A DNA stretch of 52,431 nucleotides from Bacteroidetes bacterium GWE2_42_24 (GTDB lineage Bacteria; Bacteroidota; Bacteroidia; Bacteroidales; TTA-H9). Position numbers and translations under genes: made by a program. Below, in pieces: positions 26,983-34,929 of the stretch (positions are counted from its first letter, which is position 1; each line of letters opens with the position of its first letter). The stretch spans positions 1 through 52,431 of the forward strand of contig MEOA01000033.1 of the NCBI GenBank assembly GCA_001768515.1, read 5' to 3'. Below the pieces are notes generated by a model. That model made no database searches, had not been told where the DNA came from, and saw nothing but the letters and a program-made list of their open reading frames with translations.

Positions 26983-27058
26983 CCGCTAACAGCAAGCTAG
27001 TTGGCAAGTCGGGTTGTGAGGCTTCGTTTACAAAAATTGAAATTTTGGAAAGCTATAC
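26983..27058 (+). repeat. attC-like repeat family 1, copy 2
   Basis: CCGCTAAC (26983-26990) runs straight into AACAGCAAGCTA and GGCAAGTCGGGTT. It lies 9 nt after the lipoprotein stop, as an attC site follows a cassette gene. It aligns with 26367-26437. I cannot find a clear GTTAGCGG partner before the next gene. Confidence 0.65.
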
Positions 27059-27261
27059 AAAAAAAATATGACAAAGAGAAGCGATAGGTGAAATTGTATA
27101 AAAGTAATAACCAGTTCAGTAGAAATTCAAGGTTATAGCCCGTTATAACTTTTGTGTAACCTGAAAGGGATGATTTCTGCAATCCCTTACTGACCATATT
27201 GCTACCGTTGACTCAATTACAAATAGCATCGAAGCATAAAATATAACCTAACAAGATAAAA

Positions 27262-28155
27262 ATGAAGAAATTATTAAGCATCGCATTTATAGTCTTATTC
27301 ACCAACCTGATTTTTGGACAAGACTTTTATTCTGATTTTGCAAAATTCCAGGAATCAAATGATACACTAAATCAGTTAAAAACATTAAAGGCCTGGGAAA
27401 AGACCAATCCCACTGATGCTGAATTATACACAAGCTATTTTAATTATTATTTTGCAAAGTCAAGAACGGAGATGCTTACCTTAACAACAGAGCAGCCTGA
27501 TGGCCAAGTATTAATCTTAACAGATAGCACGAATAAAACTGCCGGATACATTGGCAGTCAGGTTGATTATGCACAACTTGATTTAAAAAAAGGGATTGAT
27601 TGGATAAACAAAGGGATTGAGCAATACCCCGACAGACTGGATATGCGCTTCGGGAAAATATATGTTTTAGGGCAAATTAAGGATTGGGATAACTTTACAA
27701 AGGAGATTATTGTTGCAGTTCAGTATTCAAAAATTAATAACAATAATTGGACATGGACAAATAATGAAACGCAAAATGGTATCAAAGACATCTTTATTAA
27801 TTCTCTACAGGATTATCAAGTTCAACTGTTTAACACTGGTGATGATAAGTTGCTGATAAATATGAGTGATATAGCAAATGAAATTTTAAAGTTATACCCA
27901 GATCATGTTATGAGTTTATCGAATTTATCGATTGTTTACATGATATCGAAGGATTATGATAAAGCTCTTGATGTACTTATAAAGGCCGAAAAGATTAGTC
28001 CAGAAGATTATATTGTATTATCAAATATCGCTAATTGCTATAAAGAAAATGGAGATAAGATAAAATCACTGGAATACTATGAAAAGACTATAAAATATGG
28101 CGATGAACAAGCAAAAGAATATGCCAAAAAACAGATTGAAGAGTTGAAAAAGTGA
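27262..28155 (+). CDS. Secreted TPR-repeat protein
   Basis: 297 aa with a signal peptide (about 1-19, TNLIFGQ). The middle shows a long helical region with an NKGIEQYPDRLDMRFGKIYV motif, and two clear TPRs occur near the C-terminus (YDKALDVLIKAEKISPEDY, then NCYKENGDKIKSLEYYEKTIK). It is probably a periplasmic protein-interaction scaffold. Very AT-rich codon use, unlike genes on both flanks, supports recent acquisition. It is followed 7 nt after its stop by GGCGCTAAC, the start of a second 3' repeat family. Confidence 0.82.
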   Translation: MKKLLSIAFIVLFTNLIFGQDFYSDFAKFQESNDTLNQLKTLKAWEKTNPTDAELYTSYFNYYFAKSRTEMLTLTTEQPDGQVLILTDSTNKTAGYIGSQVDYAQLDLKKGIDWINKGIEQYPDRLDMRFGKIYVLGQIKDWDNFTKEIIVAVQYSKINNNNWTWTNNETQNGIKDIFINSLQDYQVQLFNTGDDKLLINMSDIANEILKLYPDHVMSLSNLSIVYMISKDYDKALDVLIKAEKISPEDYIVLSNIANCYKENGDKIKSLEYYEKTIKYGDEQAKEYAKKQIEELKK

Positions 28156-28162
28156 AATATTT

Positions 28163-28233
28163 GGCGCTAACAAATAGCACTTTAGCGCGCCGTCACACCC
28201 AATGCCACTTCAAAGCCATGCTCTCCCGATAGC
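28163..28233 (+). repeat. 3' repeat family 2, copy 1 (GGCGCTA...CCCGATAGC)
   Basis: Begins GGCGCTAAC just after the TPR gene; GCGCTAA (28164-28170) and TTAGCGC (28182-28188) form a small stem. It ends with the 12-mer TCTCCCGATAGC (28222-28233), which recurs exactly at 28946-28957 after the next gene. Confidence 0.5.
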
Positions 28234-28276
28234 TATTCGGAAGGCTGGGGTTCGACAGAGGGAATGCCCGTAATCA

Positions 28277-28294
28277 CCTACTAAATATAGTAGG
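28277..28294. other. Perfect 7-bp hairpin between island genes
   Basis: CCTACTA (28277-28283) pairs with TAGTAGG (28288-28294) around an AATA loop, 34 nt upstream of the next ATG. There is no T run, so it is not a typical terminator. Confidence 0.4.
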
Positions 28295-28327
28295 ATATGT
28301 TATAAATATTTTAAATCAGATTAAACA

Positions 28328-28876
28328 ATGACAATAAGAACCTTTTGGACAATTTTTATTAAGATTTTAGGAATATCATTAGTGCTTAGTAGCTTGACAG
28401 TTTTTCCACAGTTTTTAGCCGCCTTGCCATTTTTTGGGAGCAACTATGGTGATAATGTTTTTGGAGTCGGACTAATCTTTGGATTACTTTTGCTGACAAT
28501 TGCGCTATATATTTTCGTGCTTTGGCTTTTCGTTTTTAAGACTGCCTGGCTCATCGACAAATTGCATCTTGACAAGGGATTTACAGACAATAGAATCGAA
28601 TTAAACATTCAACAATCAACTGTTTTGACAGTTGCAGTAATTGTTGTTGGCGGACTTATTTTTGTTGACAGTTTTCCTCAGCTTTGTCGACAGACATTCA
28701 TATTTTTTCAAGTGAATGATCTATTAAAAGAAGACCCCAATTCGGGTTGGATTATTTTTCAATTGGTAAAAACCATTATTGGCTATCTCTTAATGACAAA
28801 TAGCCAATTAGTTATCAAGTTTATTGACAGAGAAACAAAAAGAGAGAAATTGACGGACAAGAATAACGGCCTGTAA
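28328..28876 (+). CDS. Four-helix inner-membrane protein, uncharacterised
   Basis: 182 aa with predicted membrane helices at about 9-33, 43-73, 97-117 and 143-160. A positively charged C-terminal tail (KFIDRETKREK) is predicted cytoplasmic. I recognise no family. Composition is AT-rich as in the other island genes. It is followed directly by GGCGCTATAA and CCCGATAGC motifs, the second copy of the 3' repeat family 2. Confidence 0.72.
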   Translation: MTIRTFWTIFIKILGISLVLSSLTVFPQFLAALPFFGSNYGDNVFGVGLIFGLLLLTIALYIFVLWLFVFKTAWLIDKLHLDKGFTDNRIELNIQQSTVLTVAVIVVGGLIFVDSFPQLCRQTFIFFQVNDLLKEDPNSGWIIFQLVKTIIGYLLMTNSQLVIKFIDRETKREKLTDKNNGL

Positions 28877-28879
28877 ATA

Positions 28880-28957
28880 GGCGCTATAAATAATTGTCTT
28901 TTTCATTCGGACGACAACGCTCGCAGCCCGCGATCCCGATAGCGATCTCCCGATAGC
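28880..28957 (+). repeat. 3' repeat family 2, copy 2
   Basis: GGCGCTATAA (28880-28889) follows the membrane-protein stop by 4 nt. ATCCCGATAGC occurs at about 28933-28943 and the exact 12-mer TCTCCCGATAGC at 28946-28957. The order and spacing (about 60-65 nt from GGCGCTA to CCCGATAGC) match copy 1. Confidence 0.5.
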
Positions 28958-29120
28958 CTTCGATAGAGAATTATGTCGATGTTGAACAAATCCTGCCGCC
29001 GATGATCTTGCTGCTATTATGGAGTTTAAATGATTTTAGTTGCTTTTGTTTTGCTTTTCTGTCTTTCAGGGTAGATATTTAACATGAAGTAATTATCTGT
29101 GCATGAAATGTTACACATAT

Positions 29121-29196
29121 CAGCCAACATACTGGTTCATAAAAATAAATTGACGCAATTTGGAATAGAGACTGGAGGTACACAAACTGGAATTTT
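29121..29196 (+). repeat. Leader repeat, copy 2 (before the last island gene)
   Basis: Aligns with 25351-25428: CCAACATACT, TTCA, ACGCAATTT, GAATAGAGA, ACAAACTGGAA. It ends 80 nt before the ATG at 29277, nearly the same distance as copy 1 from its gene. Confidence 0.6.
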
Positions 29197-29276
29197 ACCC
29201 GATTGTGGCCTAAGGGATGTTATGGACAATTGAATTCAATTATGGATACTAATAATGAATACTTAAATTAAATCGT

Positions 29277-29939
29277 ATGAAAAGAATATTGATAGTAATT
29301 GCGCTATTATGCAATGTGGCAGCATTCTCCCAAAATGTTGAGGTAACAGGGGGATTAAACAGTAATAATTTTTTCGACTTTCAAAAAAACGACGGACACT
29401 ATACTTCATCTTACAACTCTGATTATGGTTATGTAATACGGGTTGGAATAGACAATATTAAAGCAGGTTGGATGGCTTTTAGATTTACATTAAGTTATGA
29501 TAAGTACAGTGGGGAATTAACAGCAAGTGATGGTGGATTGGGCAGTGGTTATACAACAAACGCTAAAATTGATAAGTCTGTTATTTCATTGGGAGTATTT
29601 CCTTTAAACTTCAGAATAATTGACAGAATAGATTTAAATTTTGGTTTTGAACTTTCAGGGCTTGTAAGTGAAAATATTAATGGAACAAGTAGTGGTTGGA
29701 GTGCGGGTACGCAACATTGGAGCTACGATTTGAATGATAAATATGACAGATATAGCTCAAAATTTTATTTTGGACTTTGTGGAAGAATTGCCTATGATTT
29801 CAAAATATCTGATAAATTAATAATATCACCGCAATATTCATATTATTTAGGATTATCCGATGAATTTGATGAATTTCCTGAATCGACAAAAGCCATGAGG
29901 CATTACTTTTGTCTTGGACTTAAAAGAAAAATTAAATAA
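29277..29939 (+). CDS. Outer-membrane beta-barrel protein
   Basis: 220 aa with a signal peptide (about 1-18, NVAAFSQ). The mature part alternates aromatic/hydrophobic and polar residues in strands ending in charged turns (for example WMAFRFTLSYDKYSG, DRIDLNFGFELSG, KLIISPQYSYYLG), as in eight-stranded outer-membrane barrels of the OmpA/PorT-like superfamily. The expected terminal aromatic strand is present (HYFCLGLKRKIK) but ends in a basic tail. It is the last co-oriented gene of the island. The function is unknown. Confidence 0.78.
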   Translation: MKRILIVIALLCNVAAFSQNVEVTGGLNSNNFFDFQKNDGHYTSSYNSDYGYVIRVGIDNIKAGWMAFRFTLSYDKYSGELTASDGGLGSGYTTNAKIDKSVISLGVFPLNFRIIDRIDLNFGFELSGLVSENINGTSSGWSAGTQHWSYDLNDKYDRYSSKFYFGLCGRIAYDFKISDKLIISPQYSYYLGLSDEFDEFPESTKAMRHYFCLGLKRKIK

Positions 29940-30354
29940 CGCGCAAAACACAATATAAAACAGTAAGGTTTCCGTGGTTTGTGCCCGCCTCATTTTTCAT
30001 GTATCATGACAGGAATGTAGCCGTGAGGGCTATGTTTTTTAACAAGCCGTTATCAACCATATTAAAGGCTTGAGTTCTTCTGGTTTTTTGCGGAATAATT
30101 TTATTTGGTTGATAATACAAAAGGCATATTTATGATGTTATTACCATTTGTTGGATTGTATTCAGAACTGGAGGGCAGAAGAAGTCGCAGCTAATTGAAA
30201 ATGTGATCATTTCTCTTGCAATTGCCAGTAGAACCATATTTATTGAATGATGCGTGCATGAATCCTTCAAACAATTAAATAGAGTTTATCCTAAGTAATT
30301 CTCAAGTTTCTAAGTGAAGATTCTTTTTCACAAGAGGCGATCACGGGGTTACCG
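29940..30354. other. Right non-coding end of the island
   Basis: No coding frame. It contains TAACGCGC directly at the stop of the barrel gene, GCCGTTATC near 30050 that may be a diverged core site, and the right flanking repeat at 30142-30216. Confidence 0.45.
30142..30216 (+). repeat. Right flanking direct repeat of the island
   Basis: TACCATTTG (30142-30150), then TATTCAGAA, GCAGAAG and CAGCTAATTG followed by AAAATG, in the same order and orientation as 24630-24712. Confidence 0.5.
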
Positions 30355-30387
30355 GAAAAAAGAGACCCGCCTGAAAGGGCGGGTCTC
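30355..30387 (-). terminator. Rho-independent terminator of the LruC gene
   Basis: GAGACCCGCC (30362-30371) pairs with GGCGGGTCTC (30378-30387). On the minus strand the stem is followed by six T. It lies about 75 nt beyond the LruC stop. Confidence 0.9.
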
Positions 30388-30463
30388 ATGATAAAATCTA
30401 ATAATTATGAAAAGCACCTTCTGATTGATGCAATTGCATTTTCGATGTCCTGCAACTGATCGA

Positions 30464-32476
30464 TCAATAGATGTTTGCGGTATTCCGGTAGCCGGCTTTA
30501 TCCTGAAACCAGTCGGCATACTGGGTGCCTGAACTTTCGGCCCATGGGCCGAATTTCAGATGGGCCTCAGTGATCTGCGTTGACTCTGTCGGGTAATCAA
30601 AAGACTCAATCACATTGATGGCCCAGGGGAGGTTGTTAATCGTTTTGTAATAGCGGCCTTGTAAGGTATTGCTGTTATCGTCGGCTGTGCCGAAGAGAGA
30701 AGGATCGGCAAGCGAAGTGGGTGCCTGATTTGGGAGATGCACTTCACGTCCCCTGATCTTATTGGAAATGATGAAGGAATTGTAGGGAGGATAACCGAAA
30801 GCTTCAGTAGTCACCGGTTGGCTCAGGTTAATATCCAGACTCATTGTCACTGGTTCAACTGTTGGTGCTCCTGGAGTGGTATTGATCCCTTCACCCGATC
30901 CGGGATACTGCAATACCGTGTATGCATTGTCGAACACCATCACAGCTGCATTGGCTTGTCCCGACTCAGTACCATTGGCGTTCAAATTGATATAATTATC
31001 AGTCAGGTGTTGACCTGTAATGCTCGCGATCTGATTGGGGGCAATGTTGAGCTGGAATCCGAAACCATTTTTGTAAGTAGCACCGGTTGCCCTGAGAATG
31101 AATGTCGGTTTTACCTCTACCACTTTATTGTCGGCATTGGTAATCTGATTAATGTTGTAGTCGACCACCACATCGTTAAAATCATAGTCGCCTTTTGCTG
31201 GCCACAAGTCTTCGAACGCAAGGGTTCCGTTTTGACCTTCGGCAGGGTAGTAGTTGTTGAAGGCACGGGTCGGATCATAAGGATAATCTTCAAGGCAATC
31301 GGGGATGCCGTCACCATCGGTATCCTGTCCGGTGTAATCGGGGACAGGGAAACCACCAGTCTCGACGTTCTCGATAGGGTTGGCTTTCACCAGGAAGATA
31401 GCATCGTTGAAGTCCTCATCGCTGTCCTGCGTTTGACGGTTAAGGTCCTCAAAACCCATCAGGAAAAGATCGCGGGCATAATCAACCATCACAACGTTGT
31501 GTTTTCGCTTGCTCGCAATAGTTTCGGGGTTAAGGTCAGGGTCGCTGTAGAAGGTGTAATTACCACTACCCACCGTACCGTTGTTTCTCCATGCATCCGA
31601 TTTCAGGAAGAAGCCAATACCAGTCCCACCAGGAAACTGACCAAGGTATACCTTGTTGCCGGTATTAAGCCCGCCACTACTACCGGTAGCTGAAACGTTC
31701 GGGAAGATAAACAAACCTGAGTCGATGTCGGCTGGTGATTGGGGCGGATTATTCAGATCGTAGGTGTAATAGCCCAGGGTATTTCTGTAACCGGCTCCTT
31801 CGCTGACAAAGACAACCCATACATCACAGGCTTCGGTAAGCTTAAAGTCATGCTCGTTGCTTAGAAGCAGGTATTCAGGATTCATGGGAATACCTTCAGG
31901 AAACGAATTGTTGATATCAGCCAGAAAGGCGGGGTCGATCACTTCGTTGGGTGCTTCAAGGTAATTCGGAACACCTTGAGAATTGTATGTGCCCATATAA
32001 TAGAAATTGATCATGGCGGCTTTGAATACGCCGATACCCGATGATTTCATCACCTGTGTTATGCCGCCAAAGGTATAGGCTATACGTCCGTTGAGAACAG
32101 GAGCCTGTACATCGTGGGGTAGTCCGATATAGGGAGTCAGCACAACCACCTGTTCAAGGTAGGCCGGGATTGGGTAATTGGCCGTGAAACGGCCATCGGC
32201 TCCGGTGATGCCTGTAACCATAAGTTTACCTCCATTGTCGGGATAATCTGTATACAGACTGAATTTAACGCCCTTGAGTGGTTGTCCGTCGTTAGCCAAT
32301 GCCAATAGGTCAACCGAGGCCAATACATCGGTAGTGAAGTTGAATGAGGAACTGACCTTTAAATCATCAATTGTTTTGTTTTCGACTACAATAGTTGGAT
32401 CCACCACCTCAGAATCTTTGCGGCACGAAGTAAGTCCGGCTGCCAGGATAAAACTAAATAAAAGGAACTTTTTCAT
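30464..32476 (-). CDS. LruC-domain lipoprotein (DUF4114 plus DUF4842 type)
   Basis: 670 aa. The signal peptide has lipobox GLTSCRK. An N-terminal Ig/carboxypeptidase-regulatory-like domain (about 45-120) is followed by a DUF4114-like block ending QDSDEDFNDAIFLV (about 340-360), a calcium-binding-type DTDGDGIPD linker (about 383), and the LruC domain starting LAFEDLWPAKGDYDFNDVV. LruC proteins are surface-exposed in Leptospira and Bacteroidota, and many are predicted calcium-binding; no enzymatic function is known. It is a single gene with a TATTTTTG box 38 nt upstream and its own terminator. Confidence 0.9.
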   Translation of the reverse strand: MKKFLLFSFILAAGLTSCRKDSEVVDPTIVVENKTIDDLKVSSSFNFTTDVLASVDLLALANDGQPLKGVKFSLYTDYPDNGGKLMVTGITGADGRFTANYPIPAYLEQVVVLTPYIGLPHDVQAPVLNGRIAYTFGGITQVMKSSGIGVFKAAMINFYYMGTYNSQGVPNYLEAPNEVIDPAFLADINNSFPEGIPMNPEYLLLSNEHDFKLTEACDVWVVFVSEGAGYRNTLGYYTYDLNNPPQSPADIDSGLFIFPNVSATGSSGGLNTGNKVYLGQFPGGTGIGFFLKSDAWRNNGTVGSGNYTFYSDPDLNPETIASKRKHNVVMVDYARDLFLMGFEDLNRQTQDSDEDFNDAIFLVKANPIENVETGGFPVPDYTGQDTDGDGIPDCLEDYPYDPTRAFNNYYPAEGQNGTLAFEDLWPAKGDYDFNDVVVDYNINQITNADNKVVEVKPTFILRATGATYKNGFGFQLNIAPNQIASITGQHLTDNYINLNANGTESGQANAAVMVFDNAYTVLQYPGSGEGINTTPGAPTVEPVTMSLDINLSQPVTTEAFGYPPYNSFIISNKIRGREVHLPNQAPTSLADPSLFGTADDNSNTLQGRYYKTINNLPWAINVIESFDYPTESTQITEAHLKFGPWAESSGTQYADWFQDKAGYRNTANIY

Positions 32477-32514
32477 AGTAAATAAGATTTTCAGGGTCTA
32501 ATAAAAAATCATGC

Positions 32515-32522
32515 CAAAAATA
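32515..32522 (-). promoter_or_regulatory. -7 box of the LruC gene
   Basis: TATTTTTG on the minus strand, 38 nt before ATG 32476. No clear -33 element. Confidence 0.4.
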
Positions 32523-32670
32523 TTTTAAAATTTCTTATTGATTATTTGTCAATGTAATATGATTTTTTTAAACTATAAGAATCCAAGAGCGTACTCCTTC
32601 ATTTTTCCAAAATCAGAACGAAGTTATCTGTTTTGGTATCGTGGTGCTATAATGAAACTTCTATCTGAAC

Positions 32671-32702
32671 ATCAAAAAGGCCGGTTTGCCGGCCTTTTTG
32701 AT
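32671..32702 (-). terminator. Symmetric terminator after the C69 peptidase
   Basis: ATCAAAAAGGCCGG (32671-32684) pairs with CCGGCCTTTTTGAT (32689-32702), a perfect 14-bp stem with a TTTG loop, with T runs on both strands. It lies just beyond the peptidase stop at 32724. Confidence 0.88.
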
Positions 32703-32723
32703 TATTGTTTGCTGAACATGGTG

Positions 32724-34619
32724 TTAGTGTGAGCTTCCGTGATACTTCAACTTGTCGCCGGTTTCCTTTATCAACCTGCGGTTCCATTCTTCACCATAAC
32801 CGGGTTGTGAAACTTTAGGATTGCGGTTGTTCCCGTCCTTCTGCTTAATGTTTCCATCCATAAACCGGGTGAAAAGGTGTCCGTAGAAGGCTTTCCAGTC
32901 GCGAGCCAGATCATCGCCTGTCTTACATGAGAAATCGGTGAGATATTTAACGGCGGCCTCAGGATTTGTTTTATAAAGTGCCTGAGCTTTGGCATCAACT
33001 TCGGCAGTATTCTTCAGGTAGCCCATCTCATATTGATCGATCTTCTGCCTGATCTCGGGATGAATCACATTATATCTGGTATAGGCCAGATTGCTCACCT
33101 GATTGAACACCCAGAAAGCCGCATCGCCGTTGAATTCCATCATGGAGCCAAATCCGGCCGACCATAGTTTGGGAGTAGCAGTAGAGGATGTATACATGGG
33201 GAAATAGACAGCAGAGGCTGCGTCATCAACGCTGAACCAATGGATTCCACCAATTTCACGGGGAAGCCATGAACGCATCTGTGAGATGAAAGAGAAGCCT
33301 GTCTGTTGGGTAGCAGTAGCACGTTCGTTGAGGTATTCCACGCCATCGACTTTAAAAGTCAGCGGACGCCAGCGGTAAGGATTACCAAATGGACCTGCAC
33401 CGAAGTCTTTACTCATATCGAGCTCGGTATTTTCAAGATGGTCGCGCATGAAGTCCATCATATCGCGGGGGCTTACCTTCCGTTCGGGCTGTATCCACAG
33501 GGGCATGCGGTTACTGGCATAGCCTGTGCGGGCATCGTGTTTAATGTCGCCTTTCACGTAGTCCCAGTATTGTTTCATCCCCGAGTTCACTTTGTTGAAC
33601 ATACTCCAAACACGAATTTCGCTGAAGCGGGCGGCACCGAATTCAACAGGGGCATAGGTATCACTGAAGCTGAATTCTTCGTCTTTTACACCCTCTTTCA
33701 CGAGTCCGCGCGAACGGGCAAAGCTTATCACATCCGCTGCATAGACAGTCGTAATTCCCTTGTTGAAGATGTCACCAAGGTTTTTGGAGCTGAGAGAGCT
33801 CTTGTTATTATCGAGTGGGAAGGTGGTGATGCGCGCCTGGTTGGCATGACCCGATACCATTCCGTCGGGGATCATCCGGGCAACCCAAACGCCGCCCTTT
33901 TCACCCTTCTGCAGGGTTTGGATCAGGGCTTCGCCGTGTTGTTTTGCAAAAGGCTCGCCGGCCACTTCGGTGAGGGCTTTGGTAAAGTCGGCATCGGTAA
34001 AATAGGTTTTACCGTCAAGTTTTTTAATCACCTTGCGCACTTCGGCCGGATAGCTTTTCAGCATCTTCATGTCGACCTTGATGGACTTTCCTTTTCCGAT
34101 GATCTCCATAATCCATGCTTCATCGGGATCGGCAACTGAAAATGATTCGCCGGTGGAGTAATAGCCGTACTCGGCCATGAGCTCGGCTATGACCTTGATG
34201 GCTTCGCGTGCTGTTTTGGAGCGTTGTAGCGAGAGATAGATCAGACTGCCATAGTCCATGATGGCACCGGGTTGTTCGCCCAGCATTTCAAGCCCGGTGT
34301 ATGTTGTTTCGCCTACCGATACCTGGTACTCGTTCATGTTGCCGATAACGTTGTAGGTCTGGGCGGCCTGTTTGATCTGTCCGAGGTGCTTTCCTGTGTC
34401 CCACTCGTAGATTTCGAGCATTGAACCGGCAGGCCACGTAGCGGCAGGCCAGTGATAGAGTTCGCCATAGAGCACGTGAGAGTCGGCAGCATAGCTGATC
34501 ATGGTGCTGCCGTCGGTTGATGCTCCCTTGGTAATGAGGTAGTTTGTACAGGCATTTGCAGCGGGGATGCTCAACACGAGTATGCCGGCTAACAGACCTG
34601 TCAAGAATTTATTCTTCAT
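32724..34619 (-). CDS. C69-family (U34) dipeptidase, secreted
   Basis: 631 aa from ATG 34619. An in-frame start at 34892 would add 91 residues upstream of the signal peptide and of the -7 box, so it is rejected. The signal peptide ends in ANA and the next residue is Cys24 (CTNYLITKGASTDG), the N-terminal nucleophile expected for the Ntn-hydrolase C69 family; signal peptidase cleavage would itself expose it. Further family motifs: YAADSH, then GETTYTG and LIYLSLQRSKTAREA, and an FAR-type LVKEGV segment. The enzyme hydrolyses dipeptides in the periplasm or at the surface and is common in Bacteroidales that ferment amino acids. Confidence 0.93.
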   Translation of the reverse strand: MKNKFLTGLLAGILVLSIPAANACTNYLITKGASTDGSTMISYAADSHVLYGELYHWPAATWPAGSMLEIYEWDTGKHLGQIKQAAQTYNVIGNMNEYQVSVGETTYTGLEMLGEQPGAIMDYGSLIYLSLQRSKTAREAIKVIAELMAEYGYYSTGESFSVADPDEAWIMEIIGKGKSIKVDMKMLKSYPAEVRKVIKKLDGKTYFTDADFTKALTEVAGEPFAKQHGEALIQTLQKGEKGGVWVARMIPDGMVSGHANQARITTFPLDNNKSSLSSKNLGDIFNKGITTVYAADVISFARSRGLVKEGVKDEEFSFSDTYAPVEFGAARFSEIRVWSMFNKVNSGMKQYWDYVKGDIKHDARTGYASNRMPLWIQPERKVSPRDMMDFMRDHLENTELDMSKDFGAGPFGNPYRWRPLTFKVDGVEYLNERATATQQTGFSFISQMRSWLPREIGGIHWFSVDDAASAVYFPMYTSSTATPKLWSAGFGSMMEFNGDAAFWVFNQVSNLAYTRYNVIHPEIRQKIDQYEMGYLKNTAEVDAKAQALYKTNPEAAVKYLTDFSCKTGDDLARDWKAFYGHLFTRFMDGNIKQKDGNNRNPKVSQPGYGEEWNRRLIKETGDKLKYHGSSH

Positions 34620-34929
34620 GGGTGATTCAGGTTTTATGTTTAATTTCAGAGGCCAAAGATAGAAAAATGTGCAGACGTAGAAATACGTAGCGTTTCGATT
34701 GTATGTATTTGCAGAATTGCTGCGACGGCTTTCTCCGGCGGTGGTCTGTGGTTTGCGATTAGATGGATGTCGGGTAAGAGAGGGGAATGGTAAACAATTG
34801 TAAAACCATGCATAGATGACGTTTAGAAGGAGAAGGCTTCTGATTGTCAAATTTTCTTCAATTTCAGTTTCAAAATGATCTCCATGGTGCAACCATTATA
34901 TGTAAAACCTACAAACTATATTAAAGAAA
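34620..34929. other. Divergent intergenic region
   Basis: About 310 bases between the C69 gene (-) and the lipoprotein gene (+). It contains the C69 -7 box; no clear TAnnTTTG box is seen for the plus-strand gene. Confidence 0.5.
34654..34661 (-). promoter_or_regulatory. -7 box of the C69 peptidase gene
   Basis: TATCTTTG followed by GCC on the minus strand, 34 nt before ATG 34619, the same 11-mer as before both Omp28 genes. Confidence 0.5.

Larger units (their letters stand above)
28877..29276. other. Gap with repeats between the last two island genes
   Basis: 400 bases with no gene. Holds 3' repeat family 2 copy 2 at its left end and leader repeat copy 2 at 29121-29196; the part between (about 28960-29120) shows nothing I can name. 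Confidence 0.55.
24630..30216 (+). mobile_element. Cassette-like genomic island, six co-oriented small genes
   Basis: The region is visibly AT-richer than its flanks, carries six short unrelated genes all on the plus strand between minus-strand neighbours, and has repeat elements after or before most genes. Related direct repeats lie at both edges (24630-24712 and 30142-30216). One gene is bracketed by GTTAGCGG upstream and CCGCTAAC downstream, as integron cassettes are bracketed by core and inverse-core sites. No integrase, transposase or recombinase is in the window, so how it moves is unknown. Boundaries are set by the flanking repeats and are approximate. Confidence 0.5.

Noticed and set aside
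24330..30463. Complete integron
   Set aside because: No IntI-like tyrosine recombinase and no attI in the window; core sites match GTTRRRY only loosely, so I call it cassette-like only.
30737..31693. 318-codon frame (+) opposite the LruC gene
   Set aside because: Antisense shadow of a clearly coding gene; the His/Val-rich translation is typical of a complementary frame.
33306..34139. 277-codon frame (+) opposite the C69 peptidase gene
   Set aside because: Antisense shadow; the minus strand has a known family and a catalytic Cys at the mature N-terminus.
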